Part shown: positions 24,973 through 33,052 of the stretch, in pieces
Numbering within the stretch: the stretch's first letter is position 1
Layout of the letters: every line of letters starts with the position of its first letter
Source of the DNA: Propionibacteriales bacterium
Lineage (GTDB): Bacteria > Actinomycetota > Actinomycetes > Propionibacteriales > Nocardioidaceae
Assembly (NCBI GenBank): GCA_026392455.1
Contig: JAPLCB010000010.1
Span: 310,001 to 374,000 of the forward strand
Length of the DNA stretch: 64,000 bases
Reading direction: 5' to 3'
Translations under genes and position numbers: made by a program
The notes under the pieces: model-generated
Database searches by the model: none
Told to the model about the DNA's origin: nothing
The model's input: the letters and a program-made list of their open reading frames with translations, nothing else

Positions 24973-25322
24973 CGGCGGTCGACGGCGGCAGCGAGGCTCT
25001 CCGCGTCCCGGGCGACCACCGTGGTGCCGTCGCTGGTGGTGATGATCGGCCGCTGGATCGTCCGTGGGTCCGCGACCATCGCGGCGATCCAGTCGTCACG
25101 GTGGTCGGCATTCCTGGGGAACGTGATCCCCGCTGCTCGGGTCTCGGCATCCCGGGCCAGGTCCCAGGGTTCGAGCCCCATCCGGCCCAGCACGTCGGCC
25201 AGCTCGGCCGCCGTCGGCGGCTCGTCGAGGTAGCGGCGCACGGTGTAGGTGACTCCGGCCGCGTCGAGCGCGGTGGTCGCGGTGCGGCACTTGCTGCACG
25301 CAGGGTTGATCCAGATCTCCAC
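24969..25322 (-). CDS. ArsC/Spx-like thioredoxin-fold reductase
   Basis: 117 residues from GTG 25322. The N-terminal INPACSKCRTA holds a CxxC pair (C9, C12), and the conserved RPI follows later (RTIQRPIITTSDGTTVVARD), as in the ArsC/YffB family. Members reduce arsenate with glutathione or mycothiol, or have unknown redox roles. No ars genes are nearby, so arsenate resistance is not supported. It is 8 bp downstream of the YbaK-like gene on the same strand and probably cotranscribed with it. Confidence 0.85.
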   Translation of the reverse strand: MEIWINPACSKCRTATTALDAAGVTYTVRRYLDEPPTAAELADVLGRMGLEPWDLARDAETRAAGITFPRNADHRDDWIAAMVADPRTIQRPIITTSDGTTVVARDAESLAAAVDRR

Positions 25323-25330
25323 CCGGCGCC

Positions 25331-25840
25331 TCAGTTCGCGTCGAGCTCGGTGGCACCGGTCAGGGCTCGGAGCTCGGGGTAGTCGGTGGAGAACACGGCT
25401 GCCGGGTGACCGGCTGCGGCCCAGAGCAGGTCGTACCGGGCGAGGCTCCGGTCGAGGTAGGTCGGGATCGGGGCGGGATGGGCGATCGGCGACACCCCTC
25501 CGATCACCTGGCCGGTGGTGGCCTTCACGAAATCGGGTCGGGCGCGTTTCAGGGAGCGGACCCCGATCGTCGCCGCCACCAGGTCGACGTCGACCCGGTG
25601 GGCTCCCGAGGTCAGGACGAGGACCGGTTCGGTGGTGCCAGCGTCGGTCGTCGCTGCGAAGAGCAGGCTGTTCGCGATCGCACCGACCTCGCACCCCAGC
25701 GACTGGGCTGCCAGGGCGGCGGTGTGGACCGAGTCCGGCAGGACGACGATCCGACCGGTGCCGCCGAGCCTGGTCAGCTCGGACCGGAAGTAGGCGATCG
25801 AGGGGTGCTCGGCGTCCCCCGGGGTGGTCTCGGCGGTCAT
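25331..25840 (-). CDS. YbaK/EbsC-type aminoacyl-tRNA editing domain protein
   Basis: 169 residues. Motifs GCEVGAIANSLLFAA, LVLTSGAHRVDVDLVA and FVKATTGQVIGGVSPIAHP are those of the INS/YbaK superfamily, whose members deacylate mischarged tRNAs such as Cys-tRNA(Pro). The conserved Lys and the GxxPxxH-like loop are present. ATG 25840 is the last start before the domain. It is divergent from the LexA-box transcript that starts about 70 bp away. Confidence 0.87.
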   Translation of the reverse strand: MTAETTPGDAEHPSIAYFRSELTRLGGTGRIVVLPDSVHTAALAAQSLGCEVGAIANSLLFAATTDAGTTEPVLVLTSGAHRVDVDLVAATIGVRSLKRARPDFVKATTGQVIGGVSPIAHPAPIPTYLDRSLARYDLLWAAAGHPAAVFSTDYPELRALTGATELDAN

Positions 25841-25875
25841 GACGCCGAACGTATCCCACCGCCGGAGCGGCGGGG

Positions 25876-25934
25876 TTGACGTCCTGTCGGTGGGGAGGTG
25901 TACCTTGAACTTGTTCGAACACCTGTTCGAACAA
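25876..25934 (+). promoter_or_regulatory. LexA (SOS) box overlapping a promoter
   Basis: Two perfect 10-bp inverted arms, TTGTTCGAAC at 25911-25920 and GTTCGAACAA at 25925-25934, are separated by ACCT. The inside matches the actinobacterial SOS box TCGAAC-N4-GTTCGA without mismatch. A TTGACG at 25876 and a TACCTT or TGTACC near 25899-25906 are plausible -35 and -10 elements, so bound LexA would block transcription start. The next gene downstream is DUF6504 at 26024, then HEPN, methyltransferase and dinB genes on the same strand. Confidence 0.88.
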
Positions 25935-26023
25935 CGTCCCGGTGGGGGATGACCTCGACCCCCATCCTCCACCGGGGCACCGACAGTCCCGACGAAGCGC
26001 ACGACGAGCGGAAGGAGCACGCG

Positions 26024-26410
26024 ATGCAGACGTACCAAGACCTGGTGGAGGTTCGGAAGGGGCCGGTGCCCGGCTACGGCGCCGACGGTCCTGGCACGCT
26101 GCTGGCCGAGCGGCCCGGACTGCGGCTCGACAGCCTTCCCGAGGACGGTCCGCAGCAGTTCCTCTGGCGCGGGCGCCTCTGGCAGGTCCGCGAGATCCTC
26201 GCGCACTGGGCGGAGGTCGGTGCCTGGTGGTTACGACGACCCGAGGATGCCCCAGGTCGCTCCGAGCTCGTCACCGAACGACTGGTCTGGCGGGTCAGCG
26301 CCGCCCGTGGGCGCGCCGTGGACACGTCCGAGGACCCGGGCTTCGGGATCTTCGACCTCACCTTCGACGGAGCCGAGGGCGTCTGGCGCCTGGCTGGCTC
26401 GTTGGACTGA
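26024..26410 (+). CDS. DUF6504 family protein
   Basis: 128 residues from ATG 26024, which follows GGAAGGA at good spacing; the longer open frame would start inside the SOS box. Sequence features: PGPQQFLWRGRLWQVREILAHWAE-like core and a C-terminal strand pair (FGIFDLTFDGAEGVWRLAGSLD). The family is uncharacterised; in actinobacteria it often lies near translesion polymerase genes, in line with the LexA box here. It is the first gene of a likely SOS-controlled unit. No catalytic motif is evident. Confidence 0.85.
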   Translation: MQTYQDLVEVRKGPVPGYGADGPGTLLAERPGLRLDSLPEDGPQQFLWRGRLWQVREILAHWAEVGAWWLRRPEDAPGRSELVTERLVWRVSAARGRAVDTSEDPGFGIFDLTFDGAEGVWRLAGSLD

Positions 26411-26417
26411 CGTCGCC

Positions 26418-26852
26418 ATGACCGGTTACCTCGCCCGTCCCGCCCTGCAGGTGCACCTCCCGGCGTCGACCCACTCGTACCTCGAGCGTTCGGCTGAATC
26501 GCTGCGCGAGGCGATCACCTGCTCCGACGTGCCGCAGCGCTACGCCCTCGCGCACGTGTCGGCGCTCCGGGCCACCGCCGCCCTGCTCGCAGCGCGGGCC
26601 CAGCCGACGGTGACGTCGCGGCGTCGGCAGAAGAACGCGTGGGTCCTGCTGACCGAGGTGGCGCCGGAGTTCACCGAGTGGGCGACGTTCTTCTCCTCCG
26701 GTGCGCAGAAGCGCTCCGCGGCCGAGGCCGGCTCCCGTCGGGCGGTCACCGAGCGCGAGGCCGACGACCTGGTCCGGGATGCTGATCGTTTCCTGGCGTT
26801 GGTGGAGACGTCGCTCGGCCTGGTGGAGCACCCGTCCATCCGGGTTGCCTGA
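26418..26852 (+). CDS. SAV_6107-type HEPN domain protein
   Basis: 144 residues, 7 bp after the DUF6504 stop. Mostly helical; the conserved segment RYALAHVSALRATAALLAARA contains R41-x4-H46, which fits the R-x4-6-H motif of HEPN ribonucleases, though it may serve only structure or nucleotide binding here. The rest (VLLTEVAPEFTEWATFFSSGAQKR, ADDLVRDADRFLALVE) resembles streptomycete SAV_6107 homologues. A HEPN protein behind an SOS box suggests a role in the damage response; this is inference. No paired nucleotidyltransferase antitoxin is seen. Confidence 0.85.
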   Translation: MTGYLARPALQVHLPASTHSYLERSAESLREAITCSDVPQRYALAHVSALRATAALLAARAQPTVTSRRRQKNAWVLLTEVAPEFTEWATFFSSGAQKRSAAEAGSRRAVTEREADDLVRDADRFLALVETSLGLVEHPSIRVA

Positions 26853-26913
26853 CCGTGCCCGGCGGGCTCCCTGGACGTGGTGGTCGCCGCGGTGGTGGCC
26901 TAGGGTCGGGTCC

Positions 26914-27639
26914 ATGGAGCGAGCAGTGGAGCGACCTTGGGAACGGCGAGCCTCCGTCCGGACCGCGGTGGTCTGGGAGGCCTGCAAGTCCCGTCTCGTG
27001 GAGGTCCCCGACCAGACCGTTCTCGACATCGGTGGTGGGACCGGAGGCTTCGCGGTGCGGGTTGCCGAGCTCGGACACCGGGTCACGGTCATCGATCCCA
27101 ATCCGGACGCGCTGGCAGCTCTGGCCCGGCGCGCTGCCGAGCACGACGTCGCTGACCGGGTGGTCGGTCAGCAGGGCGACATCGCCTCGCTGGGCGAGCT
27201 GGTCGAGCCGGGAAGTGTCGACCTGGTGCTCTGCCACGAGGTCCTCGGGCTGGTCGACGATCCGATCGCAGCGCTCGATGCTGTCCGAGGTGTGCTGCGC
27301 CCTGGTGGTTTCCTCAGCCTGCTGGTCAACCAGCGGCACGCCGCCGTTCTGGCCCGCGCGATGGCCGGCCAGTTCGACCAGGCTGTGCAGCTGCTCGACG
27401 GCCACGCCGGTACCGATCGCCGCTTCGTCGCCGAGGAGCTCCGGGAGCTCGTCGCCGGGCGCGGGTTCGACGTGGCCGCCGTGCACGGTGTTCGGGTCTT
27501 CGCCGACCTGGTCCCGTCCGCGTTGCTCGATCTCGAGCCCGGGGCGATCGCGGGTCTCCTCGACCTCGAGCGGGCCGTCGCTGACCGACCGGAGTACTTC
27601 GCACTGGCCGCTCAGCTCCACCTCACCGCGACCGGGTAG
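26914..27639 (+). CDS. SAM-dependent methyltransferase, class I
   Basis: 241 residues. The SAM-binding motif I is VLDIGGGTGGFAVRVAELGHRVTVIDPNPDAL, followed by DLVLCHEVLGLVDDP (motif II/III region) and VLRPGGFLSLLV. The fold resembles CmoM/SmtA-type tRNA methyltransferases, but the substrate cannot be told. ATG 26914 follows a short AGGGTCGGG purine run. It lies between the HEPN gene and dinB (61 and 21 bp gaps), an order also found in Streptomyces. Confidence 0.87.
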   Translation: MERAVERPWERRASVRTAVVWEACKSRLVEVPDQTVLDIGGGTGGFAVRVAELGHRVTVIDPNPDALAALARRAAEHDVADRVVGQQGDIASLGELVEPGSVDLVLCHEVLGLVDDPIAALDAVRGVLRPGGFLSLLVNQRHAAVLARAMAGQFDQAVQLLDGHAGTDRRFVAEELRELVAGRGFDVAAVHGVRVFADLVPSALLDLEPGAIAGLLDLERAVADRPEYFALAAQLHLTATG

Positions 27640-27660
27640 CTGCTGGTCACGGGCCGTCCG

Positions 27661-28854
27661 ATGACCGACGGCTCGGGTGACTGTCCCATCCTGCACGTGG
27701 ACATGGACGCCTTCTACGCCTCGGTGATGCTGCGCGATCGCCCTGACCTCCACGACCAGCCGGTGGTGGTGGGCGGTGGGCACCGTGGCGTCGTCCTTGC
27801 TGCCAACTACCCGGCGCGCCGGTTCGGGGTCCGTTCGGGGATGTCGGGGGCCGACGCCCTGCGGGCCTGTCCGCAGGCGGTCCGGCTGGCACCGGAGTTC
27901 GGTGCCTTCGAGTCGGTCTCCCGTTCGGTCATGGAGATCTTCCGGCAAGTCACACCGCTGGTGGAGGCGTACTCGCTGGACGAGGCCTTCCTGGACGTCG
28001 CCGGAGCCGGGCGGCTGCGAGGAACGCCGCTCCAGATCGCGGAGTGGATCCGGGCAACGGTGTACGACGAGCAGCGGATCACCTGCTCGGTCGGTCTGGC
28101 GGCGACCGTGTCGGTCGCCAAGCTGGCGAGCCGCCGCGCCAAGCCGGACGGGGTCCTGGTCCTCCCTCCTGACCGGGTCCTGGCGTACCTGCACCCGCTC
28201 GACGTCGGGGAGCTCTTCGGTGTCGGGGAGAAGACCCGGGCCCGCTTGCGCAAGCTGGGTCTGCTCACCGTCGGTGACATCGCCGCGATCCCGCTCCCGA
28301 CGCTGAAGCAGATGGTGGGCCGGGCATCAGGCGAGCACCTGCACCAGCTCGCCTGGGCCACGGACCGCAGCACCGTGGCGCCCAGGTCCTCGCAGGACGA
28401 TCCGGAGCGCAGCATGGGGGCGGAGGAGACGTTCTCCCGCGACAGCGAAGACCCCGATGTGATCAGTCGCGAGCTGCTCCGGCTGGCCGGCAAGGTCACC
28501 GCCCGGATGCGCCGCGCGGGCCTGGTGGGCAGGACGGTCGCCATCCGGGTCCGGTACAGCAACTTCGAGACCATCACCAGGTCACGAACTCTGGCTGATC
28601 CGACCGACGTGACCGCGGTCGTCCATGCCGAGGCCGGTGGCCTCTTCCGGGCGCTGGGCACCGGGCGTCCGATCCGGCTGGTCGGGGTCCGGGTCGAGGG
28701 GCTCAGGCCGCGTACCGGCGTCGATCGTCAGCTCGCCCTGGGGGAGCGCGAGGCGGGCTGGTCGGAGGCGGACCGAGCCGTCGACCGCGCCGATCGCCGG
28801 TTCGGGAGTGGTGCTGTGAAACCGGCGACCCTGCTCAACACCCACCGTCCGTGA
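27661..28854 (+). CDS. dinB: DNA polymerase IV (Y family)
   Basis: 397-residue error-prone polymerase for translesion synthesis. Catalytic carboxylates are in VDMDAFYASV and YSLDEAFLDV. GSGK-like finger region, then VSVAKLASRRAKPDG, GVGEKTRARLRKLGLLTVGDIA (helix-hairpin-helix) and the little finger domain with VRYSNFETITRSRTL follow. A weak clamp-binding sequence, RQLALGERE, is near the C-terminus. Being downstream of the LexA box on a tightly packed strand, it is likely induced by DNA damage, though internal promoters are possible in the 61-bp gap. Confidence 0.94.
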   Translation: MTDGSGDCPILHVDMDAFYASVMLRDRPDLHDQPVVVGGGHRGVVLAANYPARRFGVRSGMSGADALRACPQAVRLAPEFGAFESVSRSVMEIFRQVTPLVEAYSLDEAFLDVAGAGRLRGTPLQIAEWIRATVYDEQRITCSVGLAATVSVAKLASRRAKPDGVLVLPPDRVLAYLHPLDVGELFGVGEKTRARLRKLGLLTVGDIAAIPLPTLKQMVGRASGEHLHQLAWATDRSTVAPRSSQDDPERSMGAEETFSRDSEDPDVISRELLRLAGKVTARMRRAGLVGRTVAIRVRYSNFETITRSRTLADPTDVTAVVHAEAGGLFRALGTGRPIRLVGVRVEGLRPRTGVDRQLALGEREAGWSEADRAVDRADRRFGSGAVKPATLLNTHRP

Positions 28855-28974
28855 CCGACGGCAGCCGGGTCTGAGGTCCCTCATTCCTATGAATTCTTCA
28901 TCTCGGGTACCGCGTTGACCACTGCCTGCCTAGACTTGACGGAGTTGGTCGTCGCAAGTTCGTTGGAGGAAGCC

Positions 28975-29460
28975 GTGCCGCTCTCGGAAGAAGAGCTTCG
29001 AGCGCTCGAGCAGATCGAGCGCGCCTACGCTGCGGAAGACCCCAAGTTCGTGTCGATGCTGCAGGGTCGGACCCTGCGCGGCAGTGTCCGCCTGAGGTCG
29101 CTCGCGGCCGGCGTGGTGTTCCTGCTGGGCGTCGCGATCCTCCTCGGCGGTGTGATGGCGGAAGCCGGGACCGTCTCGGTCGTCCTGGGTGCCCTCGGCT
29201 TCGTGGTGATGCTCTGCTCGGCGATGGTCGGCCTCGCCGCCTGGCGTGGCCAGCAGGCTCCGGTTGAGGGTCAGCCCACGCCGGATGCTCTCTTCGACTT
29301 CGACGACACTCCGCGACGCCTGCACTCGATCGATGGCGGACGGGCCTCCCGGCCCAAGCGTCCGACCAAGCCGCGACGTACCGCACGGCCCGCCAAGGGC
29401 GGCACCTTCATGCAGCGCATCGAGCAGCGCTGGCAGCGTCGTCGCGACCGCGGTTTCTGA
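28975..29460 (+). CDS. DUF3040 family membrane protein
   Basis: 161 residues from GTG 28975, preceded by GGAGGA at 28965-28970. The N-terminal PLSEEELRALEQIERAYAAEDPKF is the DUF3040 signature; two transmembrane helices follow (about 44-66 and 69-90), then a basic tail. The function is unknown; the family is widespread in actinobacteria next to dinB and the dcw cluster. The 120-bp upstream gap is relatively AT-rich and probably holds its own promoter. Confidence 0.9.
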   Translation: MPLSEEELRALEQIERAYAAEDPKFVSMLQGRTLRGSVRLRSLAAGVVFLLGVAILLGGVMAEAGTVSVVLGALGFVVMLCSAMVGLAAWRGQQAPVEGQPTPDALFDFDDTPRRLHSIDGGRASRPKRPTKPRRTARPAKGGTFMQRIEQRWQRRRDRGF

Positions 29461-29490
29461 CCGCGAGCCTGGAACGCGGGTCCTGGCTTC

Positions 29491-31788
29491 CTAGCTCCGC
29501 ACCAGTGAGGCCGGGAGTACCCGGGCCAGTCGTGCCCGGGTCGGTGCGACCGTCCCGGTCAACAGGCCGCTCCAGCGGCGGACGGTGCTCACGGCTGTGG
29601 CGTGGTCGTGGCTGGTGAGCTCGAAACCGTCCTGGTAGCGGGCCCGCTCGACCAGGGCTACCAGGAGCGCCAGGTCGTCGGCCCCTGACGGGGTGGCGGT
29701 GCCGGAACCCGCGTCGACGACGGCGCGCAGAACCTCGGCCACCATCCGCGGGGACCGGTCGTCGGGCCACGGCAGCGCCAGGTCGATCGCGGTCGCGCGG
29801 AGCTCGGCCCAGAGGGACTCGGCCGCAGCAACCGGATCAGGATCACGGCGCAGCCGCCGGTGTCGTTGCCGCACCCGCAGCACTCCGGGCGCGCCGAGGA
29901 GCAGCAGCAGGGCGGCACTGCCGGCGATGACCGACGCGACGATCGAGGCGGTCCCCGTCGGGCCGTCGGTGGTGCCCCGCGCTGCCTCGGGTGCCGCGGT
30001 CGACGGGTCCGAGGTCGGGCGGGTCGGGCTGCTGGTCGCGGTGCTCGGAGAGGGTGTCGGTGCAGGATCGCGGTCGAGGTCACGGGTCCACGTCGGTGCT
30101 GTTCCGGTCCGCGCACCCGGGGTGGGCTCGAACCTGACCCAGCCCGAACCGGCGAAGTAGATCTCCGGCCACGCGTGCAGGTCGTCGCTGGTGAAGCGGT
30201 AGGCGCCGTCGACCTTCTCGGACGGTGCCAGGAAACCGACCACCACCCGGGCCGGGATCCCGAGCGCGCGGGCCATCACCGCCATCGCCGCGGCGAACTG
30301 CTCGCAGTAGCCGACCTTGTCCGTGGTGATGAAACGGGCCAGCTGGTCCAGGCCCCCACCGGGGGCGGGATCCAACGAGTAGGTGAAGCCTCCGTTCCTG
30401 CGGAACCAGTCTTGGAGAAGCACCGCCTTCGCGTGCTGGGTGGTCCCGGCAGCGGTGACCCGCTCGGCGATCTCCTTCACCGTCGGTGGCAGGGTCGGCA
30501 GCTTCGTCATCGCGGTGACCACGGCCGGTGGTGCCGGGCGGGCCGCAGCGAGGCCGGCAGCGCTGTAGGACGGTGCCACGGCGGTCAGCCGGTACGGGAC
30601 CTCGGTCGGTGGTGGGTCGTCGATCGCCGCGATGTCACCGAAGCGCGGGTCGTAGCGCCAGTCGCCGGCGTCGACCTCGATCGTCCGGGTCAGCGACGGG
30701 GTGGGCAGCCAGGTCGTCTCGAACGCGGCCGTGGTGCGCAGGTCCCACTCGGTCGGCCGCGCGCCGGTCAGGTTCACCCCGGCCGGGGCGGGCAACGGTC
30801 CGGAGGCGGCGTTGTCGGTCGCCAGGTCCCGCGGGGACGGCGTCCAGCTGTCGTCGACGAACGAGTCCAGAACGGTCAACCGCAGGTAGGACACGTCGCG
30901 CGACCTGGTCCGTACGTCGAGCAGCGGGAGGCGGTCGTTGCGCACCAGGTCGCGGCGCAGGTCGACCAACGGGTTGCTCAAGGTGACCCGGCCCTTGCCG
31001 CCGCCGTCCGGACCTGCGCCGAGACCGTCGTGGAAGAGACCGCTGGCCACCGGAACCCCGGGAGCAACGGCCAGGGCCAGTGCCGTGGCCGCGGTGCTGA
31101 TCACCAGGGCCGGGGTGCCGAGCGCGAGGACCGACAGTCGTGCCGACCCCGAGGGCGCCGTTCCGGGTCTGCCGACGACAGGTCCCCAGGCTGTCGCGCG
31201 GTCGGCCTCGAGCACCGCGAGCAGGACGGCGAAGAGCAGTCCGGTCGCTACGTACACCGGGGCGGGCAGACCTTGGTCCAGGACGTTGATCGGAATGGCG
31301 ACGGCGACCAGGGCCGGGATTCCCGCCCACGCCGGGAGGCGCAGGCCGCACGCGATCAGGTCGATCAGCAGCAGGATCAGCAGCGCACAGGCGATCAGGT
31401 AGACCGGGGCGTCGGTGTAGTTGCCGGGGACCGGAGCGGTGTACCGGTTGACGGCGTCGGAACCGTCGCGAACCTGGTTGATCACCTCGGCGACCCCACC
31501 AGGGGTGGGGAGCCAGCCCCCGACGGCCCCGTCGGGGTTCTGGCGGTGGTGGAACCAGACCAGCAGGGTGACGATCTGGAGACCCAGGACCGCGTACCAG
31601 CGCAGCGCCAGCACCCGTCCGGCCGTACCGACCCCCGCGACCAGCGCGGCCGCGACCAGCGCCGGTACGAGGTACTGGGCCGGCTCGGCGACCATGCCCT
31701 GCCACGAGCAGGCAGCCGACCAGCCGAAGGCCATCGCCGCGATTGCCGCCGCGGACTCGAACCCGGCCCGGTGGTCGCGGGCTCTCAC
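29491..31788 (-). CDS. TgpA-type transglutaminase-like membrane protein
   Basis: 765 residues. Five or six N-terminal transmembrane helices come first, then a large extracytoplasmic part with the transglutaminase core: Cys in KVGYCEQFAAAMAVMARALGIPARVV, His in DDLHAWPEIYF, and WVRFEPTPG. A Pro/Thr/Ser-rich linker, another membrane helix and a DUF4129-like C-terminal domain complete it. This matches TgpA proteins encoded with MoxR and DUF58. GTG 31788 forms a GTGA overlap with the DUF58 stop. The role is unknown; in Pseudomonas the homologue is essential and periplasmic. Confidence 0.9.
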   Translation of the reverse strand: MRARDHRAGFESAAAIAAMAFGWSAACSWQGMVAEPAQYLVPALVAAALVAGVGTAGRVLALRWYAVLGLQIVTLLVWFHHRQNPDGAVGGWLPTPGGVAEVINQVRDGSDAVNRYTAPVPGNYTDAPVYLIACALLILLLIDLIACGLRLPAWAGIPALVAVAIPINVLDQGLPAPVYVATGLLFAVLLAVLEADRATAWGPVVGRPGTAPSGSARLSVLALGTPALVISTAATALALAVAPGVPVASGLFHDGLGAGPDGGGKGRVTLSNPLVDLRRDLVRNDRLPLLDVRTRSRDVSYLRLTVLDSFVDDSWTPSPRDLATDNAASGPLPAPAGVNLTGARPTEWDLRTTAAFETTWLPTPSLTRTIEVDAGDWRYDPRFGDIAAIDDPPPTEVPYRLTAVAPSYSAAGLAAARPAPPAVVTAMTKLPTLPPTVKEIAERVTAAGTTQHAKAVLLQDWFRRNGGFTYSLDPAPGGGLDQLARFITTDKVGYCEQFAAAMAVMARALGIPARVVVGFLAPSEKVDGAYRFTSDDLHAWPEIYFAGSGWVRFEPTPGARTGTAPTWTRDLDRDPAPTPSPSTATSSPTRPTSDPSTAAPEAARGTTDGPTGTASIVASVIAGSAALLLLLGAPGVLRVRQRHRRLRRDPDPVAAAESLWAELRATAIDLALPWPDDRSPRMVAEVLRAVVDAGSGTATPSGADDLALLVALVERARYQDGFELTSHDHATAVSTVRRWSGLLTGTVAPTRARLARVLPASLVRS

Positions 31789-33044
31789 CGGCTCAGCTCC
31801 GTCCACGCAGCTGCCAGTGAACCGCCACGAGCCAGGTCGACCGCGCGCCACCCGCGGGCCCGGAGGAACGACGTGCTGCTGGTCGTGCCCAGGTCACCGT
31901 CCCGCGGCGTCCAGGTGCGGACGTCGAGCGAGATCGCGTACGACGTCGTCCCCGGTGCGTGGGTGCGCAGCAGCGTGGAGCGGGCCTGGTCGTCGAGCTC
32001 GCCGAGGACTGCGACGAACAGGCCTCCGGCGCCGCCCTCGGTGTGGCGCGCCGGAGTGATCCTGGTCGAGGTGGTGGTCTTCATCCCAGCGAGGAACTCC
32101 AGCATCGGACGAATCGGGTCCCCGCCGTCATCGGCCCGCGGTGCCGCCGCAGCATGGACGTGCTCGTTCCCGTCGGCGTCGACCAGGCGGACCCGGTAGC
32201 CGGCCCGGCTCAGGTGCGCTGCTACCGAGGCCGCCACGGTGACCGCGCGCTCCAGCGACGAGTCGGGGCCGCTGCCGCGGTGGGCCGTGCCCCGGTTGTC
32301 GACGAGCACCGTGCTGTGGGACTGCCAGGGGTGCTCCTCCTGACGCACCATCAGCTCGCCGGTCCGAGCGGTGCTGGGCCAGTGCACCCGACGGAGGTCG
32401 TCCCCCTGCCGGTAGTCCCGCACCGTCGAGTCCGCAGCGTGACCGGCGGTGAACGGTTGCGGGCGGTGCTCGCCGGTACCGGAACGTGCTCCGGTGAACC
32501 CGGAGCCGGGGAGCGGTTCGGCCGCAGGAACGACCACCACCGGCAACCGCCGCGGGAACGTCCGGTAGGTCGAGAGCATCCCGAACGGGTCCGCGACCCG
32601 GACCTGCAGCGGTCCGACCTCGTAGAGCCCGCGGACGTCCGCCTGGACCGAGTACCTGACGTGGCGGCTCCGGCCGGGGGCGAGCCACCCGATCAGGAAA
32701 CGTGGCCGGTGGCCGAGCGCCCACGGCACCTGTTCCTCGAGCAGGAGCAGCCCGGTACGCCGACCGACGTTGCCGATGTCGAGCAGCACCGTGGTGGCCT
32801 GGCCGACCTCGATCACCGGGGACGCTGCGCGTCGCACCAGGCTGAGCCGCTGGCCGCTCCGGGCGGCGGCGACGGCGGTGACCAACGGGATCAGCAGGAC
32901 CAGGGCGCCGATCCGGACCAGGTCGCGCTCGCCGAGGACGACCCCGCAGGCCGCCGAGGTCAGGCCGGCAGCGACGAACGCCCGGCCGCGGGCGGTGAAG
33001 GACCGCATCGCCGTCCGGAGCCCGCCGAACCAGGACTCGTCCAC
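31785..33044 (-). CDS. DUF58 domain protein
   Basis: About 419 residues. N-terminal hydrophobic hairpin (AFVAAGLTSAACGVVLGERDLVRIGALVLLIPLVTAV), a beta-rich stretch, and the DUF58 signature VRDYRQGDDLRRVHWPSTARTGELMVRQEE, leading to a VWA-like region. With MoxR ATPase and TgpA it forms the classic three-gene operon. The start is uncertain: GTG 33044 keeps an 8-bp spacing to moxR, while ATG 33008 gives MRSFTARGRAF, the usual family N-terminus; neither has a strong ribosome site. Confidence 0.88.
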   Translation of the reverse strand: MDESWFGGLRTAMRSFTARGRAFVAAGLTSAACGVVLGERDLVRIGALVLLIPLVTAVAAARSGQRLSLVRRAASPVIEVGQATTVLLDIGNVGRRTGLLLLEEQVPWALGHRPRFLIGWLAPGRSRHVRYSVQADVRGLYEVGPLQVRVADPFGMLSTYRTFPRRLPVVVVPAAEPLPGSGFTGARSGTGEHRPQPFTAGHAADSTVRDYRQGDDLRRVHWPSTARTGELMVRQEEHPWQSHSTVLVDNRGTAHRGSGPDSSLERAVTVAASVAAHLSRAGYRVRLVDADGNEHVHAAAAPRADDGGDPIRPMLEFLAGMKTTTSTRITPARHTEGGAGGLFVAVLGELDDQARSTLLRTHAPGTTSYAISLDVRTWTPRDGDLGTTSSTSFLRARGWRAVDLARGGSLAAAWTELSR

Positions 33045-33052
33045 CGTGGTGC

